The notes under the pieces are model-generated. The model was not told the DNA's origin, made no database searches, and saw only the letters and a program-made list of their open reading frames with translations. From Liolophura sinensis (lineage: Eukaryota; Mollusca; Polyplacophora; Chitonida; Chitonidae): a stretch of 64,000 bases of DNA. The translations under genes and the position numbers were made by a program. Shown here piece by piece: positions 12,601 through 24,135 of the stretch. The stretch is from contig NC_088301.1 in NCBI RefSeq assembly GCF_032854445.1, forward strand, positions 11,342,281 to 11,406,280. The letters run 5' to 3'. Within the stretch, counting starts at the first letter, position 1; every line of letters begins with the position of its first letter.

Positions 12601-15600
12601 AGCTATAAAACTGTTTGGATATAAAATCTTTTGGTAAGACTTCTTTCAGTTTATCGCATTTGGCTTATACAGTAAAGTGATGCATTTTAATGTATTTGCC
12701 TGCGGTTGTTTTAACAAAAAGATTTATTTGTGGATCACATAACAAATGCCTGTGGTTTGTGACTAATAAAATGCTATGAATATATGAAATCACTTTACCA
12801 TTGTGTCTGTCTCAGTGCTTATCACATTGCATGTGTTATATGAAGTTTTGACCCATGACTCATTATGGCTATAAATATATCACTTCACAGGAGTTCCGCC
12901 GCTCTAAAGAACCTGTTGACCGCAGTCCCTACAAGACCAGCTACTATAACCTCCTGAAGGAATACAATAGCACCAAGGTAGGTACCCCTGTAGGGTTTCT
13001 GGGCTGAAAAAGAGTAGGGCCTCGACCCTCATGGCAAGTTTGGCGTGAAAAGCACCTAACCCCTAGCTGCCAGGTCTGGACTTGGCGAACAGAACAGGCT
13101 TTATTGATTATTTCTTAATGCAGTTTTGTGATGGCGATCAGCTTTGTAGTGGAGGATTCTTGAGAAACCTCTTGGCTTAAAACCTGCTGCCAAAAAAGAG
13201 ATCTTGATTCAGACAGGCAACCTCATTGGTCCAGCGCTTGACAGTCACAGCAAGCCGGTGATTTTGGCTTAAAACCTGCTGCCAGAAAAAAGATCTTGAT
13301 TCGAACAGGCAACTTCATTGGTCAAGCGCTTGACAGTCACAGCAAGCCAGTGACTTAACCATCTGCCAGTGAAACCCCATGAAGAGAATAGGTCTTGCCC
13401 GCTCATAACATGAATTTGCCCTCGAGTAGCCCAGGAGTGTGTTACATGTTTTAGCAGTGTTTGCTGGCAATTCTGTAGTTGAATATTTGAGTTTAGTACG
13501 GTATCATCTCCAAATTATTTTTAAGTGGTTTGCAAATTCTAGCTGATTTAGGTTGTTTGCTGGTTTTACGAAGCTGTTGTTTCCTTTATGTTTTAATTTT
13601 TGAATACTGTTATTCTCATGTCAAAGACTATAACTGCTTTTTCTTACCTCAACGTTCATTCATTCACAGGTTCGTAAAGTCCTGAAGGGTGTGTTTGAGA
13701 TGCTGGATGTCCGAGAGAATGAGGACAAGTATCCCGGACTGAGAATAACTTACAACTACTCTACAATCTTCCTACCTCCTGGTGCCCACTGTGACCCCAC
13801 ACGCTACATCTATGACGATGACCTTGCCCAGAAAACCATCAATGCTCATACATGGATCAACAGCTATGAGGAGGATGTTGGCTGTGAGGGGGGGCAACTC
13901 TATGATAAAGGAGTCAGGTAGAATAATTGCAGAATTTCTAGTCCGTCTAGCGTTCAGCAATCAGTGTTCAAAACTTGAGAACTCATGTGTCCCTGTGACT
14001 GGTGCAGGGCTTTCCAAGGGTTACAAATATTAGGAGAAAGAGTATTAATTACAATTGCAGATATGGTAATAATAAGTTGATATGGGTTCAGAGAGCAATA
14101 TTGGTTTTTGAAGTGTAAATTCACATCGTCATACATATTTGTGGAATTTTTTAATCTTTGCTGTCAAGGTGGCTAATTCCTATGTTGAACTGAGTGTGAA
14201 ATATGTAACTAAATTGAACTTTGTGTACTGTGTTTTACAGGGCAGATGTTCTGATCACACAGCCTATAGAGGAGATTTGGAAGAACCGTGCATTTGAGTC
14301 CCTCAGTCAGGTCAAATGGACCAATGTCGGACTGAGGAGTGGCGTCTTCAGAACCTACCCAGGTCATAGGTCAAAGAGAGTTTATGACCCCACAAAGTAA
14401 GGTCATCACTGTGCATTCTGTGCATGTAATAGTTTGTAAAAGACATTCTGTATCATGTCTGTTAGATGAAACCAGCGGAAGAAAGAAATTCCTGAACATT
14501 TGCTTGTATGTAACAGATTTGCTGAAATAGAAATGTTTCATTTTGATAGTGTTGTTACACTTGGTCAAATTTGTCAAATTTAATTATGTGCAAATCCATC
14601 ACAAATCAGTATCGGAATATTTCGTTTCCAACACCAATTTTGAAATATACATGTATGTACAGTACAGCTCAGACTAAAAGTCAGCTGTTTACCATTCGTA
14701 TCACGCTCCGAGATGCTGAATACTGCTCTACTGATGTGTGACAAACCCTCTACTGAGTTGTGTCTGAGACACGCTGAGGCGCTTTGGATTATCGTTGAAG
14801 GGGTGAATATAGTTCCGTCAACTCACTCATCGTAACTATAGTCTATTTCTTTTAGAGAGTTGTTTATATCCAGCTATCTGTAAAATCAGTCATACTTGTT
14901 ACCAAAATTGCCTTTAGACAGTGATATGTAATAACACAAGCTCTACGCATGGTTATGTTGGAAGTCCATATTCTTCCAAAGAAAATCACTTTTTCTAATT
15001 CCTAATGTTAAACTACATAAGCTCAGATTCTAGGCAAGAATTCATTGCCTTGGGTCCTCTCACATTGGACAGATCACTAACTCTGCAGGTGAGCCTCTCT
15101 ACCGGTGCTCTACAAACCCTCTACAAACTCTAAAAGACCTGTAGGATTGTGCAAATCTCCTACCTGGTTTTGACTTTTAGCCTAAGCTGTACTATATAAT
15201 GTATTTGATTTAAAATTTTGTCCAACAAATTGTGCATTTAGAGGCAAATAAAGAACATGAAATATTAATTTTGGTGCTGACATTTTTTTCCAGCGTTATA
15301 TCATCCTACCTTTCAAACAATCCTCAAAACATCTTCTTGAGATCAATAGAACTGTCAGGGTCAGGTAATATGAGTAATTTAGTTATTGACCAAATTTTTG
15401 GGTCAAACACAATATTTTTGCACTTAATAAAGAACGAACTTCTATTGTCAGTGACCCAAATGAATTAAGCCATGATTTTGTATATTTCAGACGTCCATGG
15501 TACAAACGAACAAGCGCAAATCCTGAGCGGACTTCGATCTCAACACCTTACATGGATGCTGCAGGAGTAGGGAAGATCAACACAATATCACAGGCCGTCT

Positions 15601-18600
15601 TTGAGGGCATGACGCCACGCACAGACGAAGAGTGTCAGAACATCACCGGACCTAAACCAGGCGGCTGCAGATGTGAGGAAAATGCTGATTGTAAGATAGG
15701 TGAGCAGGAACCACTGTGTTTTTTATATATCTTCTCTCACATGAAAAAAAACGCAATATTGCATTGTTGTCAATAAAATGAATAATTTGTGGCAAGATTT
15801 GAAACGATAAAGGAAGTTTCAAGTATCAGACAATAATGACATCAAAAATCTTTTCAACGTGCACTGCCTTCGAAATGCTGTATTTGTGCACAAATGTTTC
15901 ATCATTCAGATCTCCAAAAATTGTACGCAAACCCTCATCCATCACATCTCCAAAAGGGTTTAGTGACACAAGCAGCAGGCAAAACTACACTGGTTGGCTA
16001 GGCCAATTTCAGGGCTTCACAAAAAGTGTAATTTTATCTGTCTGTACGGAAATAATACCCTCAGAAAACACTGATAAATATTTTAAAGAAAAGTTTGAAG
16101 AAATACCCTGCTGTGTGAACTAGTGAATTGTCCCTACTGTTGAAACCTCATTCAGATCTTTTCTGTCTCCTTCAGCTGTGTGTTACCTGAGCAAAGCGCC
16201 AGGGCCCAATCGGAACCACCGGCGGTGTGCCACAGAGAGAGTGGAGGCAGTGACAGGACTGGACATCCTGTATGATGACTTCCAGAACAAGACTATGGGG
16301 AGTATGCAGGCCAGTGACTTCAAGAAGTCATGTGGACAGCTGTACCAGTGCCCTGATGGAGAACCAGGCTGTCAGACTAGGTCAGGCATTTAACTTTAAG
16401 GATACATGAAAAGTTGGTCTTTTTGGTCATAATTGGCAGGTAGCATACTAGCTGGATGCTAGGTAACATGAAATGCATTAAATGACCTAACATATAACCT
16501 AAGCTAGTTGAATTGGGGGAGGTAGGTCAGGTAGGGTGCGAGTGAATGTAAATATAGTTCAGGTGACATGAAAACAAAAAAAAATGTGGATATAGGTAGC
16601 AATGTAGACTGTATTTTTGCAATTTTATTCCAGATATGTCAGTTTTATACAGTGTTTAATTAGAATTTCTCATGAAGGCAAAGAAAACATAAAGTAACCA
16701 TCAGTAGAAAGACCAACCAAAAGTTGTACCTTCTTTTATATTTTTCATATTTTTATTTTCACTCAGTTATCAAGTGAATATGTGTCCTTTATTCACAAAG
16801 TGAATCAATGTATTCTACATGCTGGTTTCCTTGTTCACATCTGTCCAATTTTATTCTTCCAGAAATTTGATTGTGATGTGTTACAAATTGTATATTTTGC
16901 CGTTGGAATTGTTGTGGACGGAAAAGGAGACACATCAGATTGAGCTGGAGTAAATCATGTTATTGATGAACTTTCCTACAGGAAACATAAATATGTATGT
17001 AAGTGTATGCAAATTTTCTCAAGGAGACTTTGTGTAAGACCACCTGAACAGATGCTTATTGTCACTGAGGCCATGAGAACACTTGAAAGCAAGACAATGT
17101 AGATTTCATGTTAGAGACTAGGGTCTTGGAATGATGTAAGTATGACCTGAAACTGTGTGATGTTGTAGGTGTTACCTGTTTGACACATCAGCCTACCTGG
17201 TGATGGACCCTGACTTCATGTTGGTTAGCATCCTTGACAAGAGCAAGTATTCTAAGGTGACACTAGGGCGTAAAGAGGGGGAGGTGATGAAGGATCTCAT
17301 CTACAAACATGGTTTCCTAGAGAGAACAGAGTCTATAGACTTCCAGGGAACCTGCCGAATTTCACCTAGTGCTCCCAGGGTAGGTCCAGGTGATCATAAA
17401 TGCTAACTTCTGCTGATAGTACTCAGAAATAAGAAATACTAAAAAATAACAACCACAAAAATATGCTGACCATATTTCTGAACTGACAGTATCCAGATCA
17501 TTGTGTTATAATGAGTCCATGATATATTTTATATTTCCATACACTTCTTAATTCAGGCCTCACAAAAGTGTATTTCTTGTTGAAAATACTACTTCCATAA
17601 TTGTAAAAACTGCATTCAGAGCTGTTTCCTGATGTCTTGTATATCATAGAGATCCAGCACTATGATTTGCTATAATGACTTGTCAGTTGATCCAGGACTA
17701 CCTGATGCTTTTCAATCTTTTCATATAAAAACACACCAGGATATCTCAGTATTAGCTTTACTTTGAGGTTTAAAGCCACATTGTCAGTTAAGCAGTGAAG
17801 ATCAAACTTTGGATGTATTTTTGAAATTTGACTTTATCAGGTTCAAACAGTTTCATTCTGTCTTATATGACCTGTGTTCAGTGAACAGCCTGGTAGCCGA
17901 GCTGTTGAGAAAAGTTTCACATGTGGCAGGGCAGCGACGACAGTGTGATATCTGGCAAATGGTCACATGTCGTCCATGAAATACGGCCTCTTGTCAGTTT
18001 ACCTCTGTCAGAGTTATTCTAACTGCTCATGTAAATACATAAAAAGTAGCAATTTACATGCCTCCTAGCATCATGGTATCTTTTGAGGTTGTTATTTTGA
18101 ATTTGCTGATACAAATGTATTGTTTCAACTAGTAATTGAAATACGATAAATGACCTAAAATTTGGTCCCCCCAAAATGTGCCAATTCTTATACATCTCTT
18201 AAAATCTTACATTTTGGTGCTGAAACTTACATTTTTCTAGTAGGATACCAGCCTGCATTCAAGCAAACCACCTCTATCTTGTAAGTCAAATATTTTTTAG
18301 TATTTCCTAAAACACCTGTCAGGTAAATCCAAGCTGGCTGCAATACACCTTTCTAAGATTATTAGATCTTTAGTGAAAGTTTAGACCACTTACCGTATGA
18401 GATTGTATAAAACTGACTTTGTATAATTGTTTGTGTAGGTGACATTAGCAGGACTCCCTAGTAACCCTGCAGAAACAGATGACTACTACAAGAACAGAGG
18501 CCCTATACCTAAATTCTCCAATGACTTTGGGTGCATCCAGGATGTTGTGGGCTACAAAGTAAATGATGAAGCACTAGGTAAGAGAGGCACTTGATCAGTT

Positions 18601-20024
18601 CAGTTTATAGGACAGAACTGAATAGTTTGCATTGTAATTTCATAAATTAAGTTTCAATTCATTCTACATAAAGATTTTTGCATTGAAGTCCAATTTTATG
18701 CATACCCTAGAGCTCTCCATTTGCAAGTCATGAATTCAACCTAAAGCTGTTTTGTAAGTTTATTGCTACAAGCTTGTTGCCTGGGTGATATTATAAGGGG
18801 ACTTGCTATATGTAATTAGGAAAATTAAATCTCCAACAAAGAAGGGCAAATATAACAAGTTTGTCACAGGTTACATGTACTTACAGAAACATGACATTTG
18901 TTATGATGATGCCGTGGCTAAAAAGTATTATGGCTTAACCGTTTCCATTGTGCAGGTCCCAGTGGGATGATCACGGGCAATGTGTCGGGGCCGTGTATGT
19001 CTGGGTTTTACTATGTGACTGCCTTGCCCAGGACTAACCTTTACCTACTTGTTATTGAGAACTGGAACTCTTACAGAGCAACGCTGTTCTACAACTTCAA
19101 CTGTAAGATAACTCGCAGGTATGTTATGCCACCAGCCAAGTTTCACTTTGTTGAGGAAGAAAATGTGGATGTTATGTGTAGGTCTACATATTGCTGATGT
19201 GCTAGTATGTATTAAAGCTCAAAGGGGCTTTAGCTGTAAGGCTCACCTTATGCTGGCTTCCTCTCCTGCCATATGTGAGAAGATCCGCCTGCTACCTGCA
19301 GATAGCCTTGGGTTTTTCTGGGCTCTGCCCAGTTTCCTCCCACCATAATGCTTACCACCGTCGTATAAGTAAAATATTCTTGAGTATGCTGTAAAATCTC
19401 AATCAAATGAATAAATAAATCAAAGATGCTTGACTCAAATTTTCAAGGTATTTAGCTACAACAAGCAGCTCTTAGTTTGGCTGTGTCTATCTGCTTGTCT
19501 GTTGGACAGAGTTAAATTTTGAAACCCTATTTTTTTATATGGGCCGTTCTCTTCATGTGGATGGTAAGATCTGGTAAGATTGTATGATGTTGCATCTATT
19601 ACGAATTTGAGCTTGTTTTAAAGACAGGCTTAAGAATGCTTTACAAATTATTCCAGTGCCAATGATTTAATGAGGAAAGCTTTTAAATGAACACACTGTA
19701 TAAGATCAAGTTTATTTCCATATCTGTGCAGCTTCTGTTGCAATGTCCTGAACCGTAGACTGTATTGGAATATGTTATTTCAGGTTGTACCCATGTCAAA
19801 CTGTTTGTGTTTGTTGTAGTATCGTCAATTCTGGGGCATATCGTATTATCAATGGGACATGTGCCCATGAGGATACATCATTGAGCACACTTGCAGAACA
19901 GGGTCGCTGTCCAGCTCTGCGTGACCTTGACCTTCAGTGTAAGTACCAGACGGGTCACATGTCGATCCCACCCATCTGGCTGATACTGGCCTCTCTCATC
20001 ATACCGGCATGGATCTTTAGATGA
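3622..20024 (+). CDS. CACNA2D: Voltage-gated calcium channel alpha-2/delta subunit-like protein (VWA plus Cache domains), 5' part missing
   Basis: Accessory subunit that traffics and tunes Cav channels at the plasma membrane. Exons: 3622-3750, 4829-4902 (uncertain), 5663-5790, 5996-6117, 7064-7167, 8713-8967, 9397-9542, 11064-11216, 11751-11819, 12891-12977, 13670-13917, 14241-14396, 15491-15699, 16176-16380, 17169-17379, 18439-18577, 18956-19118, 19820-20024. Phases agree from 11064 onward. Exons 1-6 give a VWA fold (SMKGEKFSIAKA, then LIVFATDGKDTDGEE, then ARIFSYLTKED). Exons 6-10 give a first Cache domain (KTIGVVGIDATLDEIG). Exons 12-13 give a second (SGVFRTYPG, DPTKRPWYKRT). Later exons carry the Cys-rich stretch, CYLFDTSAYLVMD, and a short hydrophobic C-terminus (PPIWLILASLIIPAWIFR) fit for a membrane or GPI anchor. 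About 930 residues are visible; roughly 200 N-terminal residues are absent. Frames are broken in exons 2/3, 6 and 7. CACHD1 shares this architecture, but the C-terminus fits alpha-2/delta better; the paralogue is not assigned. Confidence 0.88.
3900..4128 (+). mobile_element. MITE-like repeat family A, copy 1
   Basis: Contains the family core (GCAAATAAATGTCATGGAAT, TTAATTTTGGTT, CATTCTACCTTCCAAGTAAA, TCAAAACAATCTCTTTGAGG) and ends AAATTTTAGGTCATTTATCG, the inverse of the left end seen in other copies (AAATGACCTAAAATTT). About 230 bp and non-coding, in the intron after exon 3622-3750. Confidence 0.65.
4829..4902 (+). other. Uncertain alpha-2/delta exon with an in-frame stop
   Basis: An acceptor (TTGTACAG) and a donor (TAG before GTCAGT) bound this segment. 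The phase left by exon 3622-3750 reads VLDVQVISEPDTDRPPKWLK and then meets TAA. It sits in the variable part of the VWA fold, where homology gives little help. Either the exon boundaries are wrong or a base has been gained or lost here. Confidence 0.4.
5214..5390 (+). mobile_element. SINE copy, degraded
   Basis: Retains GACTCAGGAGTCTCACCAAT, GTTCAGCTCATGCTG, the CATAATGCTGGCAGCC core and ACACCAATCAAATAAATG. The head is missing. Confidence 0.75.
5663..5790 (+). other. Alpha-2/delta VWA exon with an apparent frame break near its start
   Basis: A strong acceptor (TTGTTGTTGCAG) precedes 5663 and a GTAAGT donor follows 5790. The 3' part reads LSEKRRVPATIAHRKDLIEQ and joins in phase to QEGFERAFNLL of the next exon. 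The same frame hits TGA at 5681-5683, while another frame reads WHYFATEVL across the 5' part. A one-base change between about 5684 and 5695 (for example in TTTT at 5686-5689) would join them. Confidence 0.6.
5836..5915 (+). mobile_element. Second SINE family, body fragment
   Basis: Reads ACTGGTTGGCCTGTATAATG, TGACTGGGTAGGGTGTG and GACATTTCAGTGAGGCAGCA, parallel to the body at 43800-43890. In the intron before exon 5996. Confidence 0.65.
6155..6367 (+). mobile_element. MITE-like repeat family B, copy 2
   Basis: In the alpha-2/delta intron after exon 5996-6117. Starts CTTTTCAACCACTGTTGCAA and ends AATGTTGAAAAGGCTGGAGA, so the termini are roughly inverted copies. The interior carries ATATTCTGAGAGAACTATGA and AATTCCACTGAAAAAAATGC as in the other copies. 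Confidence 0.6.
6668..6795 (+). mobile_element. MITE-like repeat family A, diverged partial copy
   Basis: Starts TATGACCTAAAATGTCACCC and continues AGTACATTTTTAGAGCCAAA. This is the left half of family A; the right half is not clear. Confidence 0.4.
7420..7492 (-). mobile_element. SINE tail fragment next to the 43-bp minisatellite
   Basis: Reads TTGATTGGTGGTTAATGTCG, then TACTCAAGCATTTGTC and TATATGACAACGGTCAG, the inverse of the SINE 3' end. The minisatellite starts within 10 bp. Confidence 0.65.
7500..8515. repeat. 43-bp minisatellite array, about 23-24 copies, in an alpha-2/delta intron
   Basis: The unit is 43 bp and contains GGCTTTACATTGTACTCAAG followed by TCAGGTGAATGGGTGGAGAAAAT. Copies differ by single substitutions (GTGAATGG/ATGAATGG/ATGGATGG, GAGAAAAT/GAGGAAAT) and by one-base length changes near 7696, 8196 and 8236. 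All open frames here are repeat artefacts. It lies in the intron between exons 7064-7167 and 8713-8967. A reverse SINE tail fragment (7420-7492) abuts its left end. Confidence 0.97.
8713..8967 (+). other. Alpha-2/delta exon spanning the VWA end and Cache start, with an apparent one-base insertion
   Basis: The phase-correct frame reads ARIFSYLTKEDAEEF then LACRNNGSLQRLDTGE and stops at TGA. The next frame takes over at once with NLISQMSNYFDFLAS and later WTSPYLDSFSLGLMVTQAIP, both alpha-2/delta-like. The switch falls in the A5 run at 8813-8817. Dropping one A joins the frames and leaves phase 2 at the donor, which matches exon 9397-9542. The length, splice sites and conservation of both halves support one real exon. 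Confidence 0.85.
9397..9542 (+). other. Alpha-2/delta Cache exon with a second apparent one-base insertion
   Basis: The exon opens with GVVGIDATLDEIGNVL and TVYSFLINE, the Cache core. The expected glycine and His-Pro motif then appears in another frame (GEAIFHPRLKPSTN). One surplus base in AACCAA at 9495-9500 explains it: removing a C restores the family pattern in which an Asn-x-x-Gly turn precedes a His-Pro. The corrected exon ends in phase 0, as the next exon (11064) requires. Confidence 0.82.
9958..10370 (-). mobile_element. Possible transposon-protein remnant in an alpha-2/delta intron
   Basis: The minus strand at 10010-10222 encodes 70 residues, including the acidic-aromatic stretch DFEGFTNEDIWEEFDWDISV. 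A further acidic, serine-rich segment (DMEESSVEEEL) follows in another frame at about 9975-10010. The block is bounded by two copies of TAGTTAAC (9958-9965 and 10363-10370). Acidic F-x-G-F tails of this kind occur in proteins linked to transposons in invertebrate genomes. This is an inference; the bounding 8-mers could be chance. Confidence 0.35.
12061..12328 (+). mobile_element. Full-length tRNA-derived SINE with 13-bp target-site duplication
   Basis: The head is tRNA-like with an A box (TGGCTCAGTCGGTTAGCGC) and a B box (GAGTTCAAGTCC), followed by a core (AGCTCATGCTGGCTTCCTCT, CATAATGCTGGCCGCTGTC) and a tail AACACCAATCAAGTAAATAA. The 13 bases CAATGAGAAAGTG occur at 12048-12060 and again at 12329-12341, a perfect target-site duplication that fixes the ends. 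It lies in the intron between exons 11751-11819 and 12891-12977. Confidence 0.95.
13172..13351. repeat. Local tandem duplication, about 92-bp period, two copies
   Basis: TTGGCTTAAAACCTGCTGCC starts at 13172 and again at 13264. Both copies continue through GATCTTGATTC, CAGGCAAC and GCTTGACAGTCACAGCAAGC with a few substitutions. In the intron before exon 13670. Confidence 0.9.
15215..15410 (+). mobile_element. MITE-like repeat family A, copy without clear ends
   Basis: Holds GTGCATTTAGAGGCAAATAA, ATATTAATTTTGGTGCTGAC, ATATCATCCTACCTTTCAAA and CCTCAAAACATCTTCTTGAG in family order, just upstream of exon 15491. The terminal inverted repeats are degraded. Confidence 0.55.
15991..16105 (+). repeat. 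Dispersed repeat shared with 24919-25015
   Basis: Both copies contain TTTCAGGGCTTCACAAAAAG preceded by TGGCTAGGCCA / GGGATTGGCCA and followed by diverged A/T-rich sequence with recognisable similarity for about 60 bp more. Element type unknown. Confidence 0.5.
18145..18300 (+). mobile_element. MITE-like repeat family A, left-end copy
   Basis: Starts CGATAAATGACCTAAAATTT, the inverse of the right end at 4109-4128, and continues with TTTTGGTGCTGAAACTTACA, a GTAGGATACC block and AAGCAAACCACCTCTATCTT. It lies in the intron before exon 18439. Confidence 0.6.
19225..19424 (+). mobile_element. SINE copy, 5'-truncated
   Basis: Contains TATGCTGGCTTCCTCTCC, TTTCCTCCCACCATAATGCT and TATTCTTGAGTATGCTGT, ending AATAAATAAATC. 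In the last alpha-2/delta intron. Confidence 0.85.
19820..20024 (+). other. Terminal alpha-2/delta exon encoding the C-terminal anchor
   Basis: The acceptor TTGTTGTAG precedes 19820. The exon encodes a cysteine-containing delta tail with an N-glycosylation sequon (NGT in RIINGTC) and ends with a hydrophobic stretch of about 17 residues plus one arginine before TGA at 20022-20024. In this family such a tail is read either as a transmembrane segment or as a GPI-addition signal. Confidence 0.85.
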
Positions 20025-21200
20025 ATGGACATGGGAGACAACTTGGGGTTTGTTAAGATGCTGTCTTCCTGGAATACTTATTTATAGAGCACAGTATGTG
20101 ATGATTGCATCAGGGGGCACATAATTTACATGTATTAGTCACACGATTACCCCTACTCTTATTTTCACTTGTATTTTAACATGTTCTTGTTTGGCTGTAT
20201 GATCTTGTCTCCAAAATACCATTTCACAGCTTTCTTTGTAATTGAATAGGTTATTTTCAAATGTTAAAATTCATAACTCTCTAAGAGGTGGTGTAGGTGT
20301 GCAGCTACTCGGCTGTATTACAAAACGGACTACTGGTAGTAGAATGTGGTTAGGAAGGCCAGTATTTCATGGGAGGATTAGTAAAATTGCTTGGCCTATT
20401 TCAACATTAGGATTTGTGATGCTCCCAGAAAGTCCCAAATAATGACAATAATACTTATAGCCATACATGGATTCCATAATAATAATGAAGCCGAGGTCTC
20501 ACTACATAAATGTAAAAGGCTTCACAAGCTTTTGACCCACATGCTGGAATCTTTATCAAGTGATGAAGGAAGTCACTTGGTAAAAATCACATTTTTTACA
20601 CTTTCGAATTGACGTGGTCATGCTTTGACTTTGACTAGTATTAATGATAATACTATTAAGTACACCACTTTCTAAATTACATCCACCAGTCTGAAGGCAA
20701 GCTGAAGTCTAATATCTAAGGGTCTCGTAAGGTGAGCACTGGATTGCCTGGAAGGTTTTAATTGGCAAGGTGCAATTCCGTATGTCATATATAAGTGATA
20801 TGTGATTTATTTGTTTTCAGTGTTATTGTTCACTGTATAATTGTATGTTAAATGTGAAAAAATGACAGAATGTTTGGGAGTGTTGTAAAGGAGTATAATC
20901 ATTGAGTTTAATAGAGTAATAATCAATAGACAGTATTTTTCTGAATATTTGATTCTATACGCACCACAGTTTATTTAGTGTTTTTCAATAATTTCATGTT
21001 TCATTGTATTAATTGTTGCTTGTATATGTACATCAGTCATGAAGTACTTAATTCTAGCGACAGTACAATCTCTTTCCGCATGAGGCCAAATTATGAACTG
21101 TGTAATTGTATTTGGTTTCTACATGCACATGTTTCTGTGTTCATACACTAATACTCTGGACTAAATGCTAAATAGGATGGCCTTGAGACTGAAAGATCCA

Positions 21201-21206
21201 AATAAA
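21201..21206 (+). terminator. Candidate polyadenylation signal AATAAA for the alpha-2/delta transcript
   Basis: AATAAA about 1.18 kb after the stop codon, followed within 40 bp by a T-rich stretch. It is the first canonical signal downstream of the stop on this strand. The transcript end itself cannot be seen from sequence. Confidence 0.5.
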
Positions 21207-22868
21207 GGTTTTGACCAAGAAAATCATAAATAGTTACATCTTAACATGGGATAATTTCTTTTTCGTGTTTGAAGAGAACCAATGCTCGCCTTGAGCATGT
21301 CATAGTTGAGTTAAATGTACATATATTAAATACAAAATACAAATGTTTACACTTCTCCCTCATTACACTGCTGTGGTGATCGGGTACAAACGTGTGTCCT
21401 ATGTGGGTGGAGTGCTTTGTTTGTGGTGTATAAAGTTTTGTGTACACGAACAGCTGATGACATGTACAATATAGTGAATGGACTCTTGATACTGGATGCT
21501 CATTGTAACCCAAGTGTGATCTCATGGCTTTCATTGAGTAAGTACAAGATGATAAAACTTGTGACTGCAAAGAAGATGAAGAATTTCCTTCTGAAAATAA
21601 TGTATACATTGAGTCGCAACAACATGATGAAAAATTTGGGCTACATGCTTGTGAATATGTGGTATTGAACCGTGTTATGAGGGAGAGGTGTGGCATCGAT
21701 GTAGTCAGGGTTTATTCTGTGAAAACATGTATAGACGTGTATGTTATACCATGTAAAGTGAGATATTAACTGGTAATTACATCATAGGACATCTTTGGCA
21801 TGTTGTATAGACATCTGTTTCACCTGACAATCTGACCAATCAGGAGATACGTAGGATCACTGTCAATACTCAGAGTGGGCACATACAGCTATTGCCACAA
21901 ATATTTTGCACAATCATGATTTCATAGTAGGAATGTCATGTACATGTAAATACTGAAGTTTTATTCACATTAATACAATTTCACTGCAGCTTATTAAACC
22001 TGTCGCCATTCTGGCTTGAAATAGTGAGTAATACTCAGTTTATAAAACATATACAGGAACAAGATGGTGTTGTAAAAAAAGAACATGTTTTGTGGAAATG
22101 ATAGTTTTTTAGCCAAACTTGTACTATGTAGCGTATATGTACTGTTTTATAGAGGATGAAGTGATGTGACCTTGTTCAGAATGACCAGTCAGGTATGTGT
22201 ACAGTTGTTTGGTTACCTGGATGGTCAGTTGAACAAGGCTGTGTCAGGTAGATGATTGTTGTTTGTAACATTCTTTAATACGTTGGAGCACATGTTTTTG
22301 ACATAAAATTAGCACAAAGAATCTTGGCTTGATTTATAATGTGTATTATACTAGCTAATACCTTTATTAATATATTTAATTAAGATAAAGAAATAAAACA
22401 AATGTAGTATTAGTTTGTACAGATTGGTACACGAGTCAGGGTTTAAGTTTTCAGCTATAAGTGATTTCGTACCACATGCCTTTCATCTTGGTGTTAAAAC
22501 GTGGTAGCTTAATGGCTGTATTGAAGCTTTAACGATTTATTAAGTCTTGTCAGAGTGTGTCATCACTACAACGAAAACTGTTTTTAGATCATTCCAGTTC
22601 TGGATTTGTTTTGATATAAAAGCAATATTACTTTCTAGCACATGTGCGTTGTTTTGAAAAGTTGTCCACAGTGATAAACAGTTATATAATATATTTGCTT
22701 GCTCCCTTGACAGTGTAACATCACTTTTGTTGATTTGTTCAGTTATATCACAACAGATCCTACATATTTATAATGCTGTCTGCTTTTGAAATATGATGCT
22801 AAACACACAAGACACGACCATGCACCTAGTCATATGATACTTGCACCAGTTGACCGATCCTTGGCTGG

Positions 22869-23128
22869 AGGCCTATGTGGCCAAGGTGGTTAGAACGCTA
22901 GTGCAGTGCAGTGACCCAAGAGCCTCTAACTAATGTGGTCGTCATGAGCTTATGTCCAGATCATGCTCCCTTCCTCCCAGGCTGTATGTGGGACGGTCTG
23001 CCAGCAACCAGGGGATGGTCGTGAGTTTCTGCCCGGTTTCCTCCCACCGTAATGCTGGCTGCTGTTGTATAAGTGAAATATTCTTGAGTACAGCGTAAAA
23101 CACCATGTAATTAAATAAATAAATGAAT
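22869..23128 (+). mobile_element. SINE copy, near full length
   Basis: Head GTGGCCAAGGTGGTTAGAAC, middle GACGGTCTGCCAGCAACC, tail CAGCGTAAAACACCATGTAA then AATAAATAAATG. Imperfect flanking repeats (GATCCTTGGC / GAATCTTTGGC) may be a decayed target-site duplication. Confidence 0.9.
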
Positions 23129-24135
23129 CTTTGGCCTACCCTTCTTACAATGAGCACCAAGCAATATAGAAACAGATTGCAGATTTTAATGTCTCACATA
23201 TGACTTGACTTATATCTGGACATCAAAAATTTGAAAGTTCATCATTAATTTGCCAAAGGTCAGCTTTTACTCCGAGCAGTCTGGATGTCCCATCCAAACA
23301 ACTGACCGCCATTGTGTTGTAAACAATTGTTGAGCATGGCATTAAACAAGGCAGATGCTTTATCTAACTATTCCACCATAGCCACTCGCATTGTTATGGA
23401 CAAGACAGAAGAGATCTGCATATTCTGCATTGTGCATGAAAAAGATCTTTTTGATGTTGAACGGTTTAATTACTTCATATATACAATGTTAACAGTCTAA
23501 TTGCTGCATCATTTCACATGAAAAAACTGCTCTTCAAAATAGTTTTATAATTACATGTACCTTTTTTTTGGATCACCCATCTACGTTTACTTTATGTGCC
23601 ACCACAGTGTTTTGAATATTTATTATTATTCTTTAGTCCTGGCAAGTAAAGAGAAAATGGGAGCGCTTTAAAACTCTAGGGACTGAATTCCGTTTGGTAC
23701 AGGTCCAGTGATTGATTAGAGTTTGTGTTTTTCCAGACCAACAATGACACTGTGACTCAGCAATGGTGCCTCCTCCTGTTAAAGTGGCATATCTTTTAAT
23801 CCTGAAGAAAGACACTCAAAGTGTGGGTTCAATCCCAAACTCAGACAATCAAAATTTTCCTGGCGGGAATAAGCAGTTGACAGCTCTCAAAATTAAGTTA
23901 ATTTTGTCTTAAATGAAGTGCCACCAATGTGGCACACATATTAAGGTAACTTTGCAGACGTGGCACATGTAGGGAAGTTAGTGTATTTCACTTAAAGCTT
24001 GGGCTTTAAAAATGCACTTTCTGAAACACATAAAAGTCTTAAAATGACACGTGTCCTTTACATGCTTGTTTTTCTGATAACAAATAAGAACTTCACAAAA
24101 GAGTGGCCCTTAAAGGTAAGTGAATCAATCAGAAT

